A DNA stretch of 64,000 bases from JANPCX01 sp050916095 (GTDB lineage Bacteria > Pseudomonadota > Gammaproteobacteria > Burkholderiales > Burkholderiaceae_C), in contig CP050901.1 of assembly GCA_050916095.1 (NCBI GenBank), positions 3,162,001 through 3,226,000 on the forward strand, read 5' to 3'. Under the pieces are notes generated by a model. The model was given only the letters and a program-made list of their open reading frames with translations. It had not been told where the DNA came from and searched no databases. Positions within the stretch are counted from its first letter, which is position 1, and every line of letters starts with the position of its first letter. The position numbers were made by a program, and so were the translations under genes. Shown in pieces: positions 27,324 to 37,239 of the stretch.

Positions 27324-27731
27324 GTGATCCCTCCTGCGTTTGAAGTCAAAGAGAGCGAAGTCGAGTTCAGCGCGATTCGCGCACAAGGTGCGGGCGGGCA
27401 AAACGTCAACAAGGTCTCCAGTGCGGTGCATTTGCGTTTTGACATTCACGCCTCGTCCTTGCCGCAGGAAGTGAAGGAACGCCTTTTGGCCCTGAGCGAC
27501 CAGCGCATCACCGCAGAAGGTGTGGTGGTCATCAAAGCGCAAACCACCCGCAGCCAAGACATGAACCGCTTGGATGCCATGACCCGCTTGAACGACCTGG
27601 TGAACAGCGTGGCCACGCCCCCCAAACCCCGCCGCCCAACCAAACCCACCTATGGTTCCAAGCAGCGCCGCTTAGAAGGCAAGGGCTTGCGCTCTGCCAT
27701 CAAAGCCGGGCGCGGCAAGGTCACCGAGTGA
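27324..27731 (+). CDS. arfB: Alternative ribosome-rescue factor / peptidyl-tRNA hydrolase ArfB (YaeJ)
   Basis: Releases peptides from stalled ribosomes without a stop codon. GTG 27324 gives 135 residues, the typical length; no ATG lies nearby in frame. The catalytic GGQ motif is in AQGAGGQNVNKVSSAVHLRF. The basic C-terminal tail (KPRRPTKPTYGSKQRR...KAGRGK) is the segment that enters the empty mRNA channel. Confidence 0.93.
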   Translation: MIPPAFEVKESEVEFSAIRAQGAGGQNVNKVSSAVHLRFDIHASSLPQEVKERLLALSDQRITAEGVVVIKAQTTRSQDMNRLDAMTRLNDLVNSVATPPKPRRPTKPTYGSKQRRLEGKGLRSAIKAGRGKVTE

Positions 27732-27738
27732 CGGCTCT

Positions 27739-28134
27739 ATGTTTCCTTTGACATTCAGCTTTCACGACTCCGAAGTCAAACACATCCGCCAGGAGGGGCA
27801 TGTCGTGCGGGTGGTTTTTTCAGCGGCCCGGGTGTGCAGTGCCAGCCCTAGGGATGAGGGATTCGACGGCTTTGCGCTGGGTTTGGAGCTTCAACTGATT
27901 GGTGTGACCACCTCGCTACCGCCAGCTTGTTTCGGGCGCTTGTCCGAAGGCCGCCTGTCGGCGGGCGGCCCAGCACGTTCTTCGCTGGTTTTGCCTTTTT
28001 TGCCGTTTGAATGGGCTGGCCAGACCGCAGTGGAGCTGGCCTTCTCCCAAGGTGATACCTGGTCCGCAACGGCACTGAAGTTGAATCTGACTTGGGAGGC
28101 AGGGGAGCAATTCCGGACGCGGATGGCTTGCTGA
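27739..28134 (+). CDS. Conserved hypothetical protein
   Basis: 131 residues, not assigned to a family. MFPLTFSFHDSEVKHIRQEG and VVRVVFSAARV suggest a beta-rich fold. It starts seven bases after arfB and may be co-transcribed. No signal peptide or membrane segment. Confidence 0.6.
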   Translation: MFPLTFSFHDSEVKHIRQEGHVVRVVFSAARVCSASPRDEGFDGFALGLELQLIGVTTSLPPACFGRLSEGRLSAGGPARSSLVLPFLPFEWAGQTAVELAFSQGDTWSATALKLNLTWEAGEQFRTRMAC

Positions 28135-28200
28135 GGACGCGGGGCTGTCTGGCAATGCGACCATCGTGGCTGTTGTCACCTCCGTTGCCAACAAAAGCAT

Positions 28201-28644
28201 CTACAGCTCTGCCAGTCGCTGCTGTTCAATCCACTGACTGCCGGCTCGAAGCTTCTTTGCCAGCGGCGACTTGGGATCAATCACACGCCAGAATGGTGCC
28301 ACGTCGGTCGTGGCCTTTCCGGCTTCAATCTCATCCCATGCTGCCTCTGCTACGGTTCGCAAAAAAATCGCGGTCGAGACGGGGCAAGTGGCGTCAGCGC
28401 CGTGAAGTGAAGCAAGTTCTCGGCGTACCTGCTGGATCTCTTTGGTCGTACCAGATGGCACATGTCGCCGCAAGTAGTCCTCCAGTTCAACCGGGCATGA
28501 AATCAGCAGCCGGGCACCGGCTGGCACACCGGCAAAGTCTTTGTCCAGAATGACAGTGTGCGGCGGCTTCGCACGCTTCTTTTCAGCCCACGTCTTCGCA
28601 GTTCTTGGCACTTCAATCTCCAGCTGTTCAACACAGTGCGTCAT
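28201..28644 (-). CDS. MGMT-family-like protein (alkyltransferase-like fold)
   Basis: About 147 residues from MTHC at 28644; a start at 28683 is also possible. ASLHGADATCPVSTAIFLRT, then APFWRVIDPKSPLAKKL and IEQQRLAEL, match small proteins usually labelled 'MGMT family protein'. These share the DNA-repair alkyltransferase DNA-binding fold but lack the PCHR cysteine. The N-terminus is basic (KTWAEKKRAKPPHTVI). DNA-binding is inference. Confidence 0.5.
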   Translation of the reverse strand: MTHCVEQLEIEVPRTAKTWAEKKRAKPPHTVILDKDFAGVPAGARLLISCPVELEDYLRRHVPSGTTKEIQQVRRELASLHGADATCPVSTAIFLRTVAEAAWDEIEAGKATTDVAPFWRVIDPKSPLAKKLRAGSQWIEQQRLAEL

Positions 28645-28858
28645 TCTTCCGCGCAGGACTGGAAGTGCAAACAATCCCCGCATAAACCCTAGTGTCCCAA
28701 CTTGGCCTCAGCGCTGGCTCAAGCGGAACCCTCTCGATTTGGCACCAAAAGGTTCACACAGTCGTGTCGCAGCACCTCAACCACACGACACCCGCAGGGC
28801 ATGCTAAGGTTTCACCAACGGCGCACCCCAGCGCTTGCAACCAGCAAGGATGGTCGTG

Positions 28859-29848
28859 ATGAAAAAGGCAGCGTTGTACAGCCCATCACCCGCGCAGCGG
28901 TCTCACCCCCTCAGCGCCGACCGGTCCGACATCGAGGCTGGGGTAGATTCCCAACCCGCCCGAGAAACCGCAGTTACCAACGCCGCTAAGCCCTACCCCG
29001 CACGCCGCTGGACTTGGGCACTGGCCAGTGGCTTGGGTTTGCTGGCCGGCTTGTTGTTGGCTCTCGGGCCGTCGGGCCTGAAGGACTGGGCGACCGGCCG
29101 CCCTGCCCCGGGTGTGAACATGCGGGCCATTGAAGCGGCGCTGCGCAAGTCATTGGAAGAAAAGCCGCTCATCTCACCCACACTCAAAGCCGCTGAAATC
29201 ATCGCCCCCTCCGTGGTTCGTGTCGTGGGCCTCATGAACGACGATGACGATGGCAAAGACCAGGACGAACCCTTGGTTGCATCGGGCAAGAACCCCAAAA
29301 CACAAAAAGTGGAGCGCGGTGTGGGCACCGGCGTGGTCATCATTGACAACGGCACCATCCTCACCAATTTGCATGTGTTGCAAGGCGCCAAACGCATCAA
29401 AGTGACGTTTGCCGATGGTCATGTGTCAGACGCACGCATGGTCGGTGCCGACCCGAAGAATGACTTGGCGGTGCTGCGCGCACTGAGCATTCCAGACGAC
29501 CTGCAGGCGGCGGCCATGCGTTCCACCGGCGACTTGGCCCCGGGCGAACCAGTGGTGGCGGTGGGCTTTCCGTTCGGCATCGGGCCATCCACTTCTGCTG
29601 GCGTGGTGTCGGGCCTGAAACGCGAGTTCCGCTCACCCGACGGCCAGCAGGTCATGACCAACCTGATTCAGTTTGATGCGGCCGCCAACCCGGGCAACTC
29701 GGGTGGGCCGCTTATCACCCTTGATGGCGCGGTGGTGGGCATCGTCACCGCCATACTCAACCCATCTCAGCAGCGGGTGTTCATTGGTATTGGTTTTGCG
29801 GTGCCGATTGAAAACGCTGCGGGTGCCGCGGGCATGCCGCCATTTTGA
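28859..29848 (+). CDS. HtrA/DegQ-like serine protease, no PDZ domain
   Basis: 329 residues from ATG 28859, preceded by AAGGA at good spacing. A membrane anchor (WALASGLGLLAGLLLALG) follows a ~55-residue tail. The trypsin-like domain has His in TNLHVLQGAK, Asp in KNDLAVLR and Ser in NPGNSGGPL, so the triad is complete. The protein ends after IGFAVPIENA, where PDZ domains normally follow. Location is probably periplasmic, anchored to the inner membrane. It lies 17 bases before moxR. Confidence 0.9.
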   Translation: MKKAALYSPSPAQRSHPLSADRSDIEAGVDSQPARETAVTNAAKPYPARRWTWALASGLGLLAGLLLALGPSGLKDWATGRPAPGVNMRAIEAALRKSLEEKPLISPTLKAAEIIAPSVVRVVGLMNDDDDGKDQDEPLVASGKNPKTQKVERGVGTGVVIIDNGTILTNLHVLQGAKRIKVTFADGHVSDARMVGADPKNDLAVLRALSIPDDLQAAAMRSTGDLAPGEPVVAVGFPFGIGPSTSAGVVSGLKREFRSPDGQQVMTNLIQFDAAANPGNSGGPLITLDGAVVGIVTAILNPSQQRVFIGIGFAVPIENAAGAAGMPPF

Positions 29849-29865
29849 TTTTTAGGAGACCTTGT

Positions 29866-30867
<1,002 letters not shown>

Positions 30868-30872
30868 CCGCC

Positions 30873-31868
30873 ATGGCGTCCGAGAAGTCCGCCCTCACCA
30901 GCGAAGCCGTTTTGAAGCGGCTGGAGTGGACGGTGCTGCGCCGATTGGACGGCTGGCTGCAGGGCGACTGGCGCAGTCTGTGGCGCGGCACCGGACTGGA
31001 CTTGGCTGACCTGCGCGAATACCAACACCTGGACGATGTGCGCCACATCGACTGGAACGTGACCGCCCGCACCGGTGTGCCCCATGTGCGCCTCTTCAAC
31101 GAAGACCGCGACCTCACCGCCTGGTTTTTGGTGGACACCAGCGCCAGCAGCCTCTTTGGCAGCCAAGGTCAATCCAAGGGCGAGCTGGCCGCCGAGTTTG
31201 TGGGCTTGATGGCACGCCTGCTCACACGGCACGGCAACCGCGTGGGTGCCATCATTTACAGCCAGCAGGTGGACCGCGTCATTCCACCTCGTGGTGGGCG
31301 GCTGCAGGTGTTGCAGTTGCTGCAAGCGCTTCGGTCACCACCAATACCTGACGCCCCACTATCGCCCCAAGGCCTCACGCGCTTGGGTGATTTATTGCAA
31401 GCCGCCAGCGGCCACATTCACAGGCGCAGCAGCGTGTTCGTGGTGTCCGACTTCATCAGCGAACCCGGCTGGGAGTTGCCACTGGGGCGATTGAGTTTGC
31501 GCCACGACGTCTGCGCGGTGCGTTTGTTTGACCCACTGGAAATGCAACTCCCCAATGTGGGTACGGTGTGGATGCAAGACGCAGAAAGTGGTGAACAAAT
31601 TCAGGTGGATACGAGCGACGCCCGCTTTCGGAAACGTTTTGCCGCTGCCGCCGATCAGGCTGAAGCTGAACTCCGTGCGGGCCTGGCCCGCGCCGGGGTC
31701 GACGCACTCGAGCTGACAACCGAAGAACCTCTTTTTGAAGCGATGTTGCGTTTCATGGCCCTGCGTCAGCGGCGAGCCCATGCCTTCCGAGGTGGTGTGG
31801 TGGGCGGCCAGGTTCGCAGTACCGGCGGGGCAGAAAATCCCCCTGCCAGGGAGAATACAGCACCATGA
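30873..31868 (+). CDS. DUF58-domain protein, MoxR partner
   Basis: About 331 residues. DUF58 core: GTGLDLADLREYQHLDDVRH then IDWNVTARTG and HVRLFNEDRDLTAWFLVDTS. The region after it is VWA-like (FLVDTSASS, FVVSDFI). The TTG at 30864 overlaps the moxR stop; ATG 30873 was chosen. The stop overlaps the next start (ATGA). Confidence 0.92.
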   Translation: MASEKSALTSEAVLKRLEWTVLRRLDGWLQGDWRSLWRGTGLDLADLREYQHLDDVRHIDWNVTARTGVPHVRLFNEDRDLTAWFLVDTSASSLFGSQGQSKGELAAEFVGLMARLLTRHGNRVGAIIYSQQVDRVIPPRGGRLQVLQLLQALRSPPIPDAPLSPQGLTRLGDLLQAASGHIHRRSSVFVVSDFISEPGWELPLGRLSLRHDVCAVRLFDPLEMQLPNVGTVWMQDAESGEQIQVDTSDARFRKRFAAAADQAEAELRAGLARAGVDALELTTEEPLFEAMLRFMALRQRRAHAFRGGVVGGQVRSTGGAENPPARENTAP

Positions 31869-32908
31869 ACATCAGCAGCCTCACTTTCATCTGGCCCGAC
31901 AATCTCTGGGCCTTGTTGCTCTTGCCTCTGCTCGTGACGGCCTATGTATGGTTGCTGTGGCGGCGCAAAAAAAATGCGGTGGTCTGGTCCAGCCTGGGTC
32001 TTGTGAAAACGGCCATGGGCCCGCAGCAACGGTGGCGAAAACATGTGCCACCGGTTGTTCTGTTGCTCGCCTTGACCGTGCTGCTGCTGGCCGCCGCGCG
32101 GCCCGCCGCCGTGATCAGCCTGCCCTCACAACAAGAAACCGTGGTGCTAGCCATGGATGTGTCCGGCAGCATGCGGGCCACTGATGTGCAGCCCAATCGC
32201 CTCAAGGCCTCGCAAGACGCCGCCAAAGCGTTCATCAGTGGCTTGCCGCGCCATGTGCGCATCTCCGTGGTGTCATTCGCCGGTTCGGCCGCCGTGGTGC
32301 AAGCCCCCACAGTCAGCAGAGATGACGTCATCGCCGCGATTGACCGCTTCCAGTTGCAACGCGGCACCGCCATTGGCAGTGGCATCGTGCTGTCCTTGGC
32401 CACCTTGTTCCCCGAAGCCGGCATCGACCTGTCACAAATCACCGGCCAACGCGCCATGCCGCCCTCGCCGGACGACAAACCCAAGCCCGATTTCAAGCCT
32501 GTTAAACCCGGCAGCTTTGGATCGGCCGCCATCATCTTGCTCACCGACGGCCAGCGCACCACCGGCCCCGACCCGCTGGAAGCCGCCAAGATGGCGGCCG
32601 ACCGCGGCGTGCGCGTCTACACCGTGGGCATCGGCACCAAAGACGGTGAAACCATCGGCTTTGAAGGCTGGACCATGCGCGTGCGGCTGGACGAAGAGAC
32701 GCTCAAAAACATTGCCAACATCACCCAAGCCGACTACTACTACGCGGGCACCGCCGACGACCTGAAAAAGGTCTACCAAGGTTTGAGTTCACGGCTGGTG
32801 GTGGAAACCAAAGAAACTGAAATCAGCAGCCTCTTCGCCGCCGCCGCGGCTTTGCTGGTGCTGCTGTCGGCGGGGTTGTCGGTGTGGTGGTTTGGGCGGG
32901 TGGCTTAA
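31865..32908 (+). CDS. BatA-like membrane VWA-domain protein
   Basis: 347 residues. Two N-terminal membrane segments (LWALLLLPLLVTAYVWLLW; PPVVLLLALTVLLLAAARP), a periplasmic-facing VWA domain with MIDAS residues DVSGSM, RGTAIGSG and LLTDGQ, and a C-terminal membrane segment (LFAAAAALLVLLSAGLSVWW). BatB and BatD, often next in such clusters, are absent: the TAA stop lies at the TTAA where element M2 and IS-A start. The cluster may have been cut short here. Confidence 0.92.
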   Translation: MNISSLTFIWPDNLWALLLLPLLVTAYVWLLWRRKKNAVVWSSLGLVKTAMGPQQRWRKHVPPVVLLLALTVLLLAAARPAAVISLPSQQETVVLAMDVSGSMRATDVQPNRLKASQDAAKAFISGLPRHVRISVVSFAGSAAVVQAPTVSRDDVIAAIDRFQLQRGTAIGSGIVLSLATLFPEAGIDLSQITGQRAMPPSPDDKPKPDFKPVKPGSFGSAAIILLTDGQRTTGPDPLEAAKMAADRGVRVYTVGIGTKDGETIGFEGWTMRVRLDEETLKNIANITQADYYYAGTADDLKKVYQGLSSRLVVETKETEISSLFAAAAALLVLLSAGLSVWWFGRVA

Positions 32909-32927
32909 CCCACATGTTTTACTAGGT
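32909..32927. repeat. Left tip of element M2, second copy (split by IS-A)
   Basis: CCCACATGTTTTACTAGGT resembles the M2 end CCCGCATATTTCACC and follows TTAA, a likely target site. The rest of this M2 copy continues at 52649-52869, after IS-A copy 3. Confidence 0.6.
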
Positions 32928-34559
32928 AGTCGGCCCTGCAAAACCCCTGCAACCCGCATGAATGCTGGCGATATGGGGTAAATGCTGACGACGGGATCTC
33001 TCAGGAATCGTTATCGGAGAGTAATTTTTCTGGGGGATTTGCATGACAGCCACCGCAGACTTCTTTCGCGCACGCCTGGACGGGATGGTCGATCACAAAC
33101 ATCCACTGGTGGTTTTGAGCAAACGGCTGCCCTGGGCCGCGATTGAACAAGCCCTGGCACCGCACTTCGCTCGCCAGGCTCGCCCAGGCTCCAAGCGGGT
33201 GACGGCGGACTTGTTGGGAGCGCATGAAGTCGAATTTGGCAACGGCATCAGCCCCGCAGGCCGCCCGCGCCTGTCAATTCGGCTGATGGCCAGCTTGCAG
33301 TACCTGAAGAACTCCTTCAACCTCAGTGACGAAGAACTCGTTCAGCGCTGGAGCGAGAACGTGGTGTGGCAGTTCTTCAGCGGCATGGAGTATTACGAAC
33401 CACGCTTGCCCTGCGATCCAACCCAGATCGGCCGCTTTCGCCGCGCCGTGGGCGAAGAAGGTCTGGAGCAGTTGCTCAAGGCCGCCATCGAGACAGCGGT
33501 GCAGATCAAGGCCATCAAGCCCAGCGAGCTGGAACGCGTGATCGTGGACACCACCGTGCAGGAGAAGGCCATCGCCCACCCGGTGGACAGTCGGCTGCTG
33601 GAGATTGCGCGGCACAAAGTGGTGAATGCTGCCAAACGAGTGGGCATCAGTTTGAAGCAGACATTTGCGTTTGAAGCCAAAACGCTCAGACGCCAGGCCG
33701 GGGGTTACGCCCACGCCAAGCAGTTCAAGCGTTTGAAGAAAGCCGTCAAACGCCAGCGCACAATCCTCGGGGTGGTGATGCGTGAAGTGCAGCGCAAGCT
33801 TGATGTGTTGGTGGCACCCGGGCCGACAGCGCTGAGTGCGCTCAAGACCTGGTTGGAGCGGGCCGAACGCATCCGCACGCAACAGCGAGGCGACAAGGGC
33901 AAGCTGTACGCGCTGCATGCGCCTGAGGTGGAGTGCATCGGCAAGGGCAAGGCCAGGAAGCCCTATGAGTTTGGTGTGAAGGTCAGCCTGGCTGTCACGC
34001 ACCTGCGTGGTTTGATGGTGGGGGCCAGAAGTTTCCCCGGCAACCCGTTTGATGGGCACACATTGGCTGCGCAACTGGAGCAAACCAACAACCTGATGCA
34101 AGACCTGGGGCGTGTGCCCAAGCAAGTGGTCGTGGACTTGGGGTTCCGGGGCGTGGACGCGGACAACCCGAACGTGGAGATCATCCACCGTGGCAAGTAC
34201 AAGTCACTGACCAAGGTGCAACGCAAGTGGCTCAAACGGCGTCAGGCCATCGAGCCGCTGATCGGCCACACCAAGGTGGACCACGGCATGCAGCGCTGTT
34301 GGCTCAAAGGCGAGTTGGGTGATGCGCTGCACGCACTGAGTTGTGCGGCGGGGTACAACATCCGCTGGCTGCTGCGGGCTATCGCGGCCAAGTCTGCAAA
34401 AGACGCGAAGGCGTTTTTGTTGACCCTGCTCGGGCTGAGCTTATGGGGTCAACTCAGGGCAGCCAGGGCACGGCTCGGCGCAAAAAACTTGCTCGGTTGG
34501 AAATTCACGCCATCGTCAGTAATGGCTTGCGGGGTGAAATGAATTTTGCAGGGCCGACT
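32928..34559 (+). mobile_element. IS-A copy 1 (1632 bp, IS5-family-like)
   Basis: Perfect 16-bp terminal inverted repeats AGTCGGCCCTGCAAAA. Flanks are AGGT on the left and ATTG on the right, so there is no target duplication; copy 3 has the same two tetranucleotides swapped. One base in the transposase distinguishes it from copies 2-4. Confidence 0.95.
33043..34542 (+). CDS. IS-A transposase (DDE, IS5-family-like), copy 1
   Basis: 499 residues. The N-terminal DUF772-type domain holds RLMASLQYLKNSFNLSDEEL and RWSENVVWQFFSG. The DDE core shows VIVDTTVQEKAIAH (D), VVVDLGFRGVD (D) and EPLIGHTKVDHGMQRCWL (E). GGGGGA lies upstream of the ATG. It has LLKAAIE where the other three copies have LLKATIE. 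Confidence 0.95.
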   Translation: MTATADFFRARLDGMVDHKHPLVVLSKRLPWAAIEQALAPHFARQARPGSKRVTADLLGAHEVEFGNGISPAGRPRLSIRLMASLQYLKNSFNLSDEELVQRWSENVVWQFFSGMEYYEPRLPCDPTQIGRFRRAVGEEGLEQLLKAAIETAVQIKAIKPSELERVIVDTTVQEKAIAHPVDSRLLEIARHKVVNAAKRVGISLKQTFAFEAKTLRRQAGGYAHAKQFKRLKKAVKRQRTILGVVMREVQRKLDVLVAPGPTALSALKTWLERAERIRTQQRGDKGKLYALHAPEVECIGKGKARKPYEFGVKVSLAVTHLRGLMVGARSFPGNPFDGHTLAAQLEQTNNLMQDLGRVPKQVVVDLGFRGVDADNPNVEIIHRGKYKSLTKVQRKWLKRRQAIEPLIGHTKVDHGMQRCWLKGELGDALHALSCAAGYNIRWLLRAIAAKSAKDAKAFLLTLLGLSLWGQLRAARARLGAKNLLGWKFTPSSVMACGVK

Positions 34560-34677
34560 ATTGAGGTTTCCATAAAACGTGACGCCTCGTACCGGTTGGC
34601 CTGAGCCTGCCAACCCGAGTTCGACACCAACTGCTGTAAGTCCTTGATCCATATAGATCAGGCCTTCGGAATTGCCA
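34560..34677. other. 3' end of an IS1634-type element, no gene
   Basis: 118 bases between IS-A copy 1 and the transposase stop at 34678. It probably contains the terminal repeat of the truncated IS1634-type element (CGAACTCGGGTTGGC read on the minus strand). No gene is supported. Confidence 0.45.
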
Positions 34678-35313
34678 CTACAGCAGGGACATCTGGGTGT
34701 CGACGGTGGGCTTCTTGATGTTGAGTGCAGCCAGGGATGCGGCCTGACGTGGTTGAACGGTTGACACGCCGTGGATTGGGGCTGCGCTGTCGATGCTGAC
34801 GGTGTGACGCTGGATGCGACGCAAGTCTGCCAACGCGGCCTCTGGCGAGAGCTCGCTGCCGGCAAGCTTCAGACGCTGGCGCATCACGCGGTACAGGATC
34901 AACGCCATGAAGCAGATGCTGGCGTGAGCTTTGATGCGCTCGGGCAGGCGGTGCAAGACCGGGGCGATCTCGATCTCGGACTTGAGCACCTTAAAGCCGC
35001 GCTCGATGTCGGCCAGTGACTTGTAGCGATGCACCACCTCGAGCGGGGTCATGTCCCGGACATTTGTGATCAACATCAGCTTGCCGTCCATCAGCTGGGC
35101 CCTAGCCAGCGCGGCCTCGTCGATTTGGTAGGTGAACAGATCGGACTGAAGGTCGACCTTGATGATGCGCGCCAGATGGGCGTCGCTGACTTCATGGAAG
35201 AAGCGCGCCTTTGCGCCCGAATCCGAGAGCTTGCGACCACGCTGGACCTTGCCTTCATCCTGGGCGTCGAGCTTGCCGGCCAACGCTTGAGCGCGCTGCT
35301 GCAAGGCATGGAT
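34678..35313 (-). pseudogene. IS1634-family transposase, C-terminal fragment
   Basis: About 210 residues. LEVVHRYKSLADIERGFKVL, KSEIEIAPVLHRLPERIKAH and ASICFMALILYRVMRQRL are the conserved C-terminal part of IS1634/IS4-superfamily transposases, including the catalytic Glu region. The N-terminal half is missing because IS-A copy 2 cuts it at 35313, and it does not resume on the other side of that IS. Confidence 0.88.
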
Positions 35314-36945
35314 AGTCGGCCCTGCAAAATTCATTTCACCCCGCAAGCCATTACTGACGATGGCGTGAATTTCCAACCGAGCAAGTTTTTTGCGCCGAGC
35401 CGTGCCCTGGCTGCCCTGAGTTGACCCCATAAGCTCAGCCCGAGCAGGGTCAACAAAAACGCCTTCGCGTCTTTTGCAGACTTGGCCGCGATAGCCCGCA
35501 GCAGCCAGCGGATGTTGTACCCCGCCGCACAACTCAGTGCGTGCAGCGCATCACCCAACTCGCCTTTGAGCCAACAGCGCTGCATGCCGTGGTCCACCTT
35601 GGTGTGGCCGATCAGCGGCTCGATGGCCTGACGCCGTTTGAGCCACTTGCGTTGCACCTTGGTCAGTGACTTGTACTTGCCACGGTGGATGATCTCCACG
35701 TTCGGGTTGTCCGCGTCCACGCCCCGGAACCCCAAGTCCACGACCACTTGCTTGGGCACACGCCCCAGGTCTTGCATCAGGTTGTTGGTTTGCTCCAGTT
35801 GCGCAGCCAATGTGTGCCCATCAAACGGGTTGCCGGGGAAACTTCTGGCCCCCACCATCAAACCACGCAGGTGCGTGACAGCCAGGCTGACCTTCACACC
35901 AAACTCATAGGGCTTCCTGGCCTTGCCCTTGCCGATGCACTCCACCTCAGGCGCATGCAGCGCGTACAGCTTGCCCTTGTCGCCTCGCTGTTGCGTGCGG
36001 ATGCGTTCGGCCCGCTCCAACCAGGTCTTGAGCGCACTCAGCGCTGTCGGCCCGGGTGCCACCAACACATCAAGCTTGCGCTGCACTTCACGCATCACCA
36101 CCCCGAGGATTGTGCGCTGGCGTTTGACGGCTTTCTTCAAACGCTTGAACTGCTTGGCGTGGGCGTAACCCCCGGCCTGGCGTCTGAGCGTTTTGGCTTC
36201 AAACGCAAATGTCTGCTTCAAACTGATGCCCACTCGTTTGGCAGCATTCACCACTTTGTGCCGCGCAATCTCCAGCAGCCGACTGTCCACCGGGTGGGCG
36301 ATGGCCTTCTCCTGCACGGTGGTGTCCACGATCACGCGTTCCAGCTCGCTGGGCTTGATGGCCTTGATCTGCACCGCTGTCTCGATGGTGGCCTTGAGCA
36401 ACTGCTCCAGACCTTCTTCGCCCACGGCGCGGCGAAAGCGGCCGATCTGGGTTGGATCGCAGGGCAAGCGTGGTTCGTAATACTCCATGCCGCTGAAGAA
36501 CTGCCACACCACGTTCTCGCTCCAGCGCTGAACGAGTTCTTCGTCACTGAGGTTGAAGGAGTTCTTCAGGTACTGCAAGCTGGCCATCAGCCGAATTGAC
36601 AGGCGCGGGCGGCCTGCGGGGCTGATGCCGTTGCCAAATTCGACTTCATGCGCTCCCAACAAGTCCGCCGTCACCCGCTTGGAGCCTGGGCGAGCCTGGC
36701 GAGCGAAGTGCGGTGCCAGGGCTTGTTCAATCGCGGCCCAGGGCAGCCGTTTGCTCAAAACCACCAGTGGATGTTTGTGATCGACCATCCCGTCCAGGCG
36801 TGCGCGAAAGAAGTCTGCGGTGGCTGTCATGCAAATCCCCCAGAAAAATTACTCTCCGATAACGATTCCTGAGAGATCCCGTCGTCAGCATTTACCCCAT
36901 ATCGCCAGCATTCATGCGGGTTGCAGGGGTTTTGCAGGGCCGACT
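35314..36945 (-). mobile_element. IS-A copy 2 (1632 bp)
   Basis: Same ends as copy 1, opposite orientation. The flanks GGAT (left) and CAAT (right) do not match. The left flank is an IS1634-family fragment and the right flank an IS5-family C-terminus, so this copy is a recombination junction and not a simple insertion. Confidence 0.95.
35331..36830 (-). CDS. IS-A transposase, copy 2
   Basis: 499 residues, intact DDE residues, identical in protein to copies 3 and 4. Confidence 0.95.
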   Translation of the reverse strand: MTATADFFRARLDGMVDHKHPLVVLSKRLPWAAIEQALAPHFARQARPGSKRVTADLLGAHEVEFGNGISPAGRPRLSIRLMASLQYLKNSFNLSDEELVQRWSENVVWQFFSGMEYYEPRLPCDPTQIGRFRRAVGEEGLEQLLKATIETAVQIKAIKPSELERVIVDTTVQEKAIAHPVDSRLLEIARHKVVNAAKRVGISLKQTFAFEAKTLRRQAGGYAHAKQFKRLKKAVKRQRTILGVVMREVQRKLDVLVAPGPTALSALKTWLERAERIRTQQRGDKGKLYALHAPEVECIGKGKARKPYEFGVKVSLAVTHLRGLMVGARSFPGNPFDGHTLAAQLEQTNNLMQDLGRVPKQVVVDLGFRGVDADNPNVEIIHRGKYKSLTKVQRKWLKRRQAIEPLIGHTKVDHGMQRCWLKGELGDALHALSCAAGYNIRWLLRAIAAKSAKDAKAFLLTLLGLSLWGQLRAARARLGAKNLLGWKFTPSSVMACGVK

Positions 36946-37014
36946 CAATACCAGCCTACAGTTCGTCCACTTGGCATTCTTGGCGTTGCTCCTCAGGAGA
37001 TCGTAAACACGCCC
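36946..37014 (+). pseudogene. IS5-family transposase, last 19 codons, and IS right end
   Basis: In frame: NTSLQFVHLAFLALLLRRS then stop at 37006, the typical IS5-subgroup C-terminus (normally after WKNCERKL). The IS end GATCGTAAACACGCCC pairs with the left end seen at 4015. Everything upstream in this element has been replaced by IS-A copy 2. Confidence 0.75.
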
Positions 37015-37045
37015 TAAAAATGTGGAGAACCTGTGTTCACTAGTA

Positions 37046-37201
37046 CTGCGACACAGAGATAACGAAACATGAAAGCGCATCTTCGCACCTATGGCAGCGT
37101 TGCAAATCCGCGCGATACTCTGGTATCGCTGTGGTTTGCGCCTTGCCATACGCACGAAGCAGCACTTTCATCTTGTTCCGTTATCTATCTCTGTGTCGCA
37201 G
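37046..37201. mobile_element. MITE-like element M3 (156 bp) with TA duplication
   Basis: CTGCGACACAGAGATA and TATCTCTGTGTCGCAG are inverted ends, and further imperfect complementarity follows (GATAACG...GAAAG). TA at 37044-37045 and 37202-37203 flanks it, the duplication typical of IS630/Tc1-type transposition. It encodes nothing. Only one copy is in this window. Confidence 0.7.
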
Positions 37202-37239
37202 TATTAGCGCAGGCACAAACCCAGTATCCATGCGGGTTT

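Noticed and set aside
33274..34188. 304-codon antisense frame in every IS-A copy
   Set aside because: It mirrors the transposase in all four copies and has no motif.
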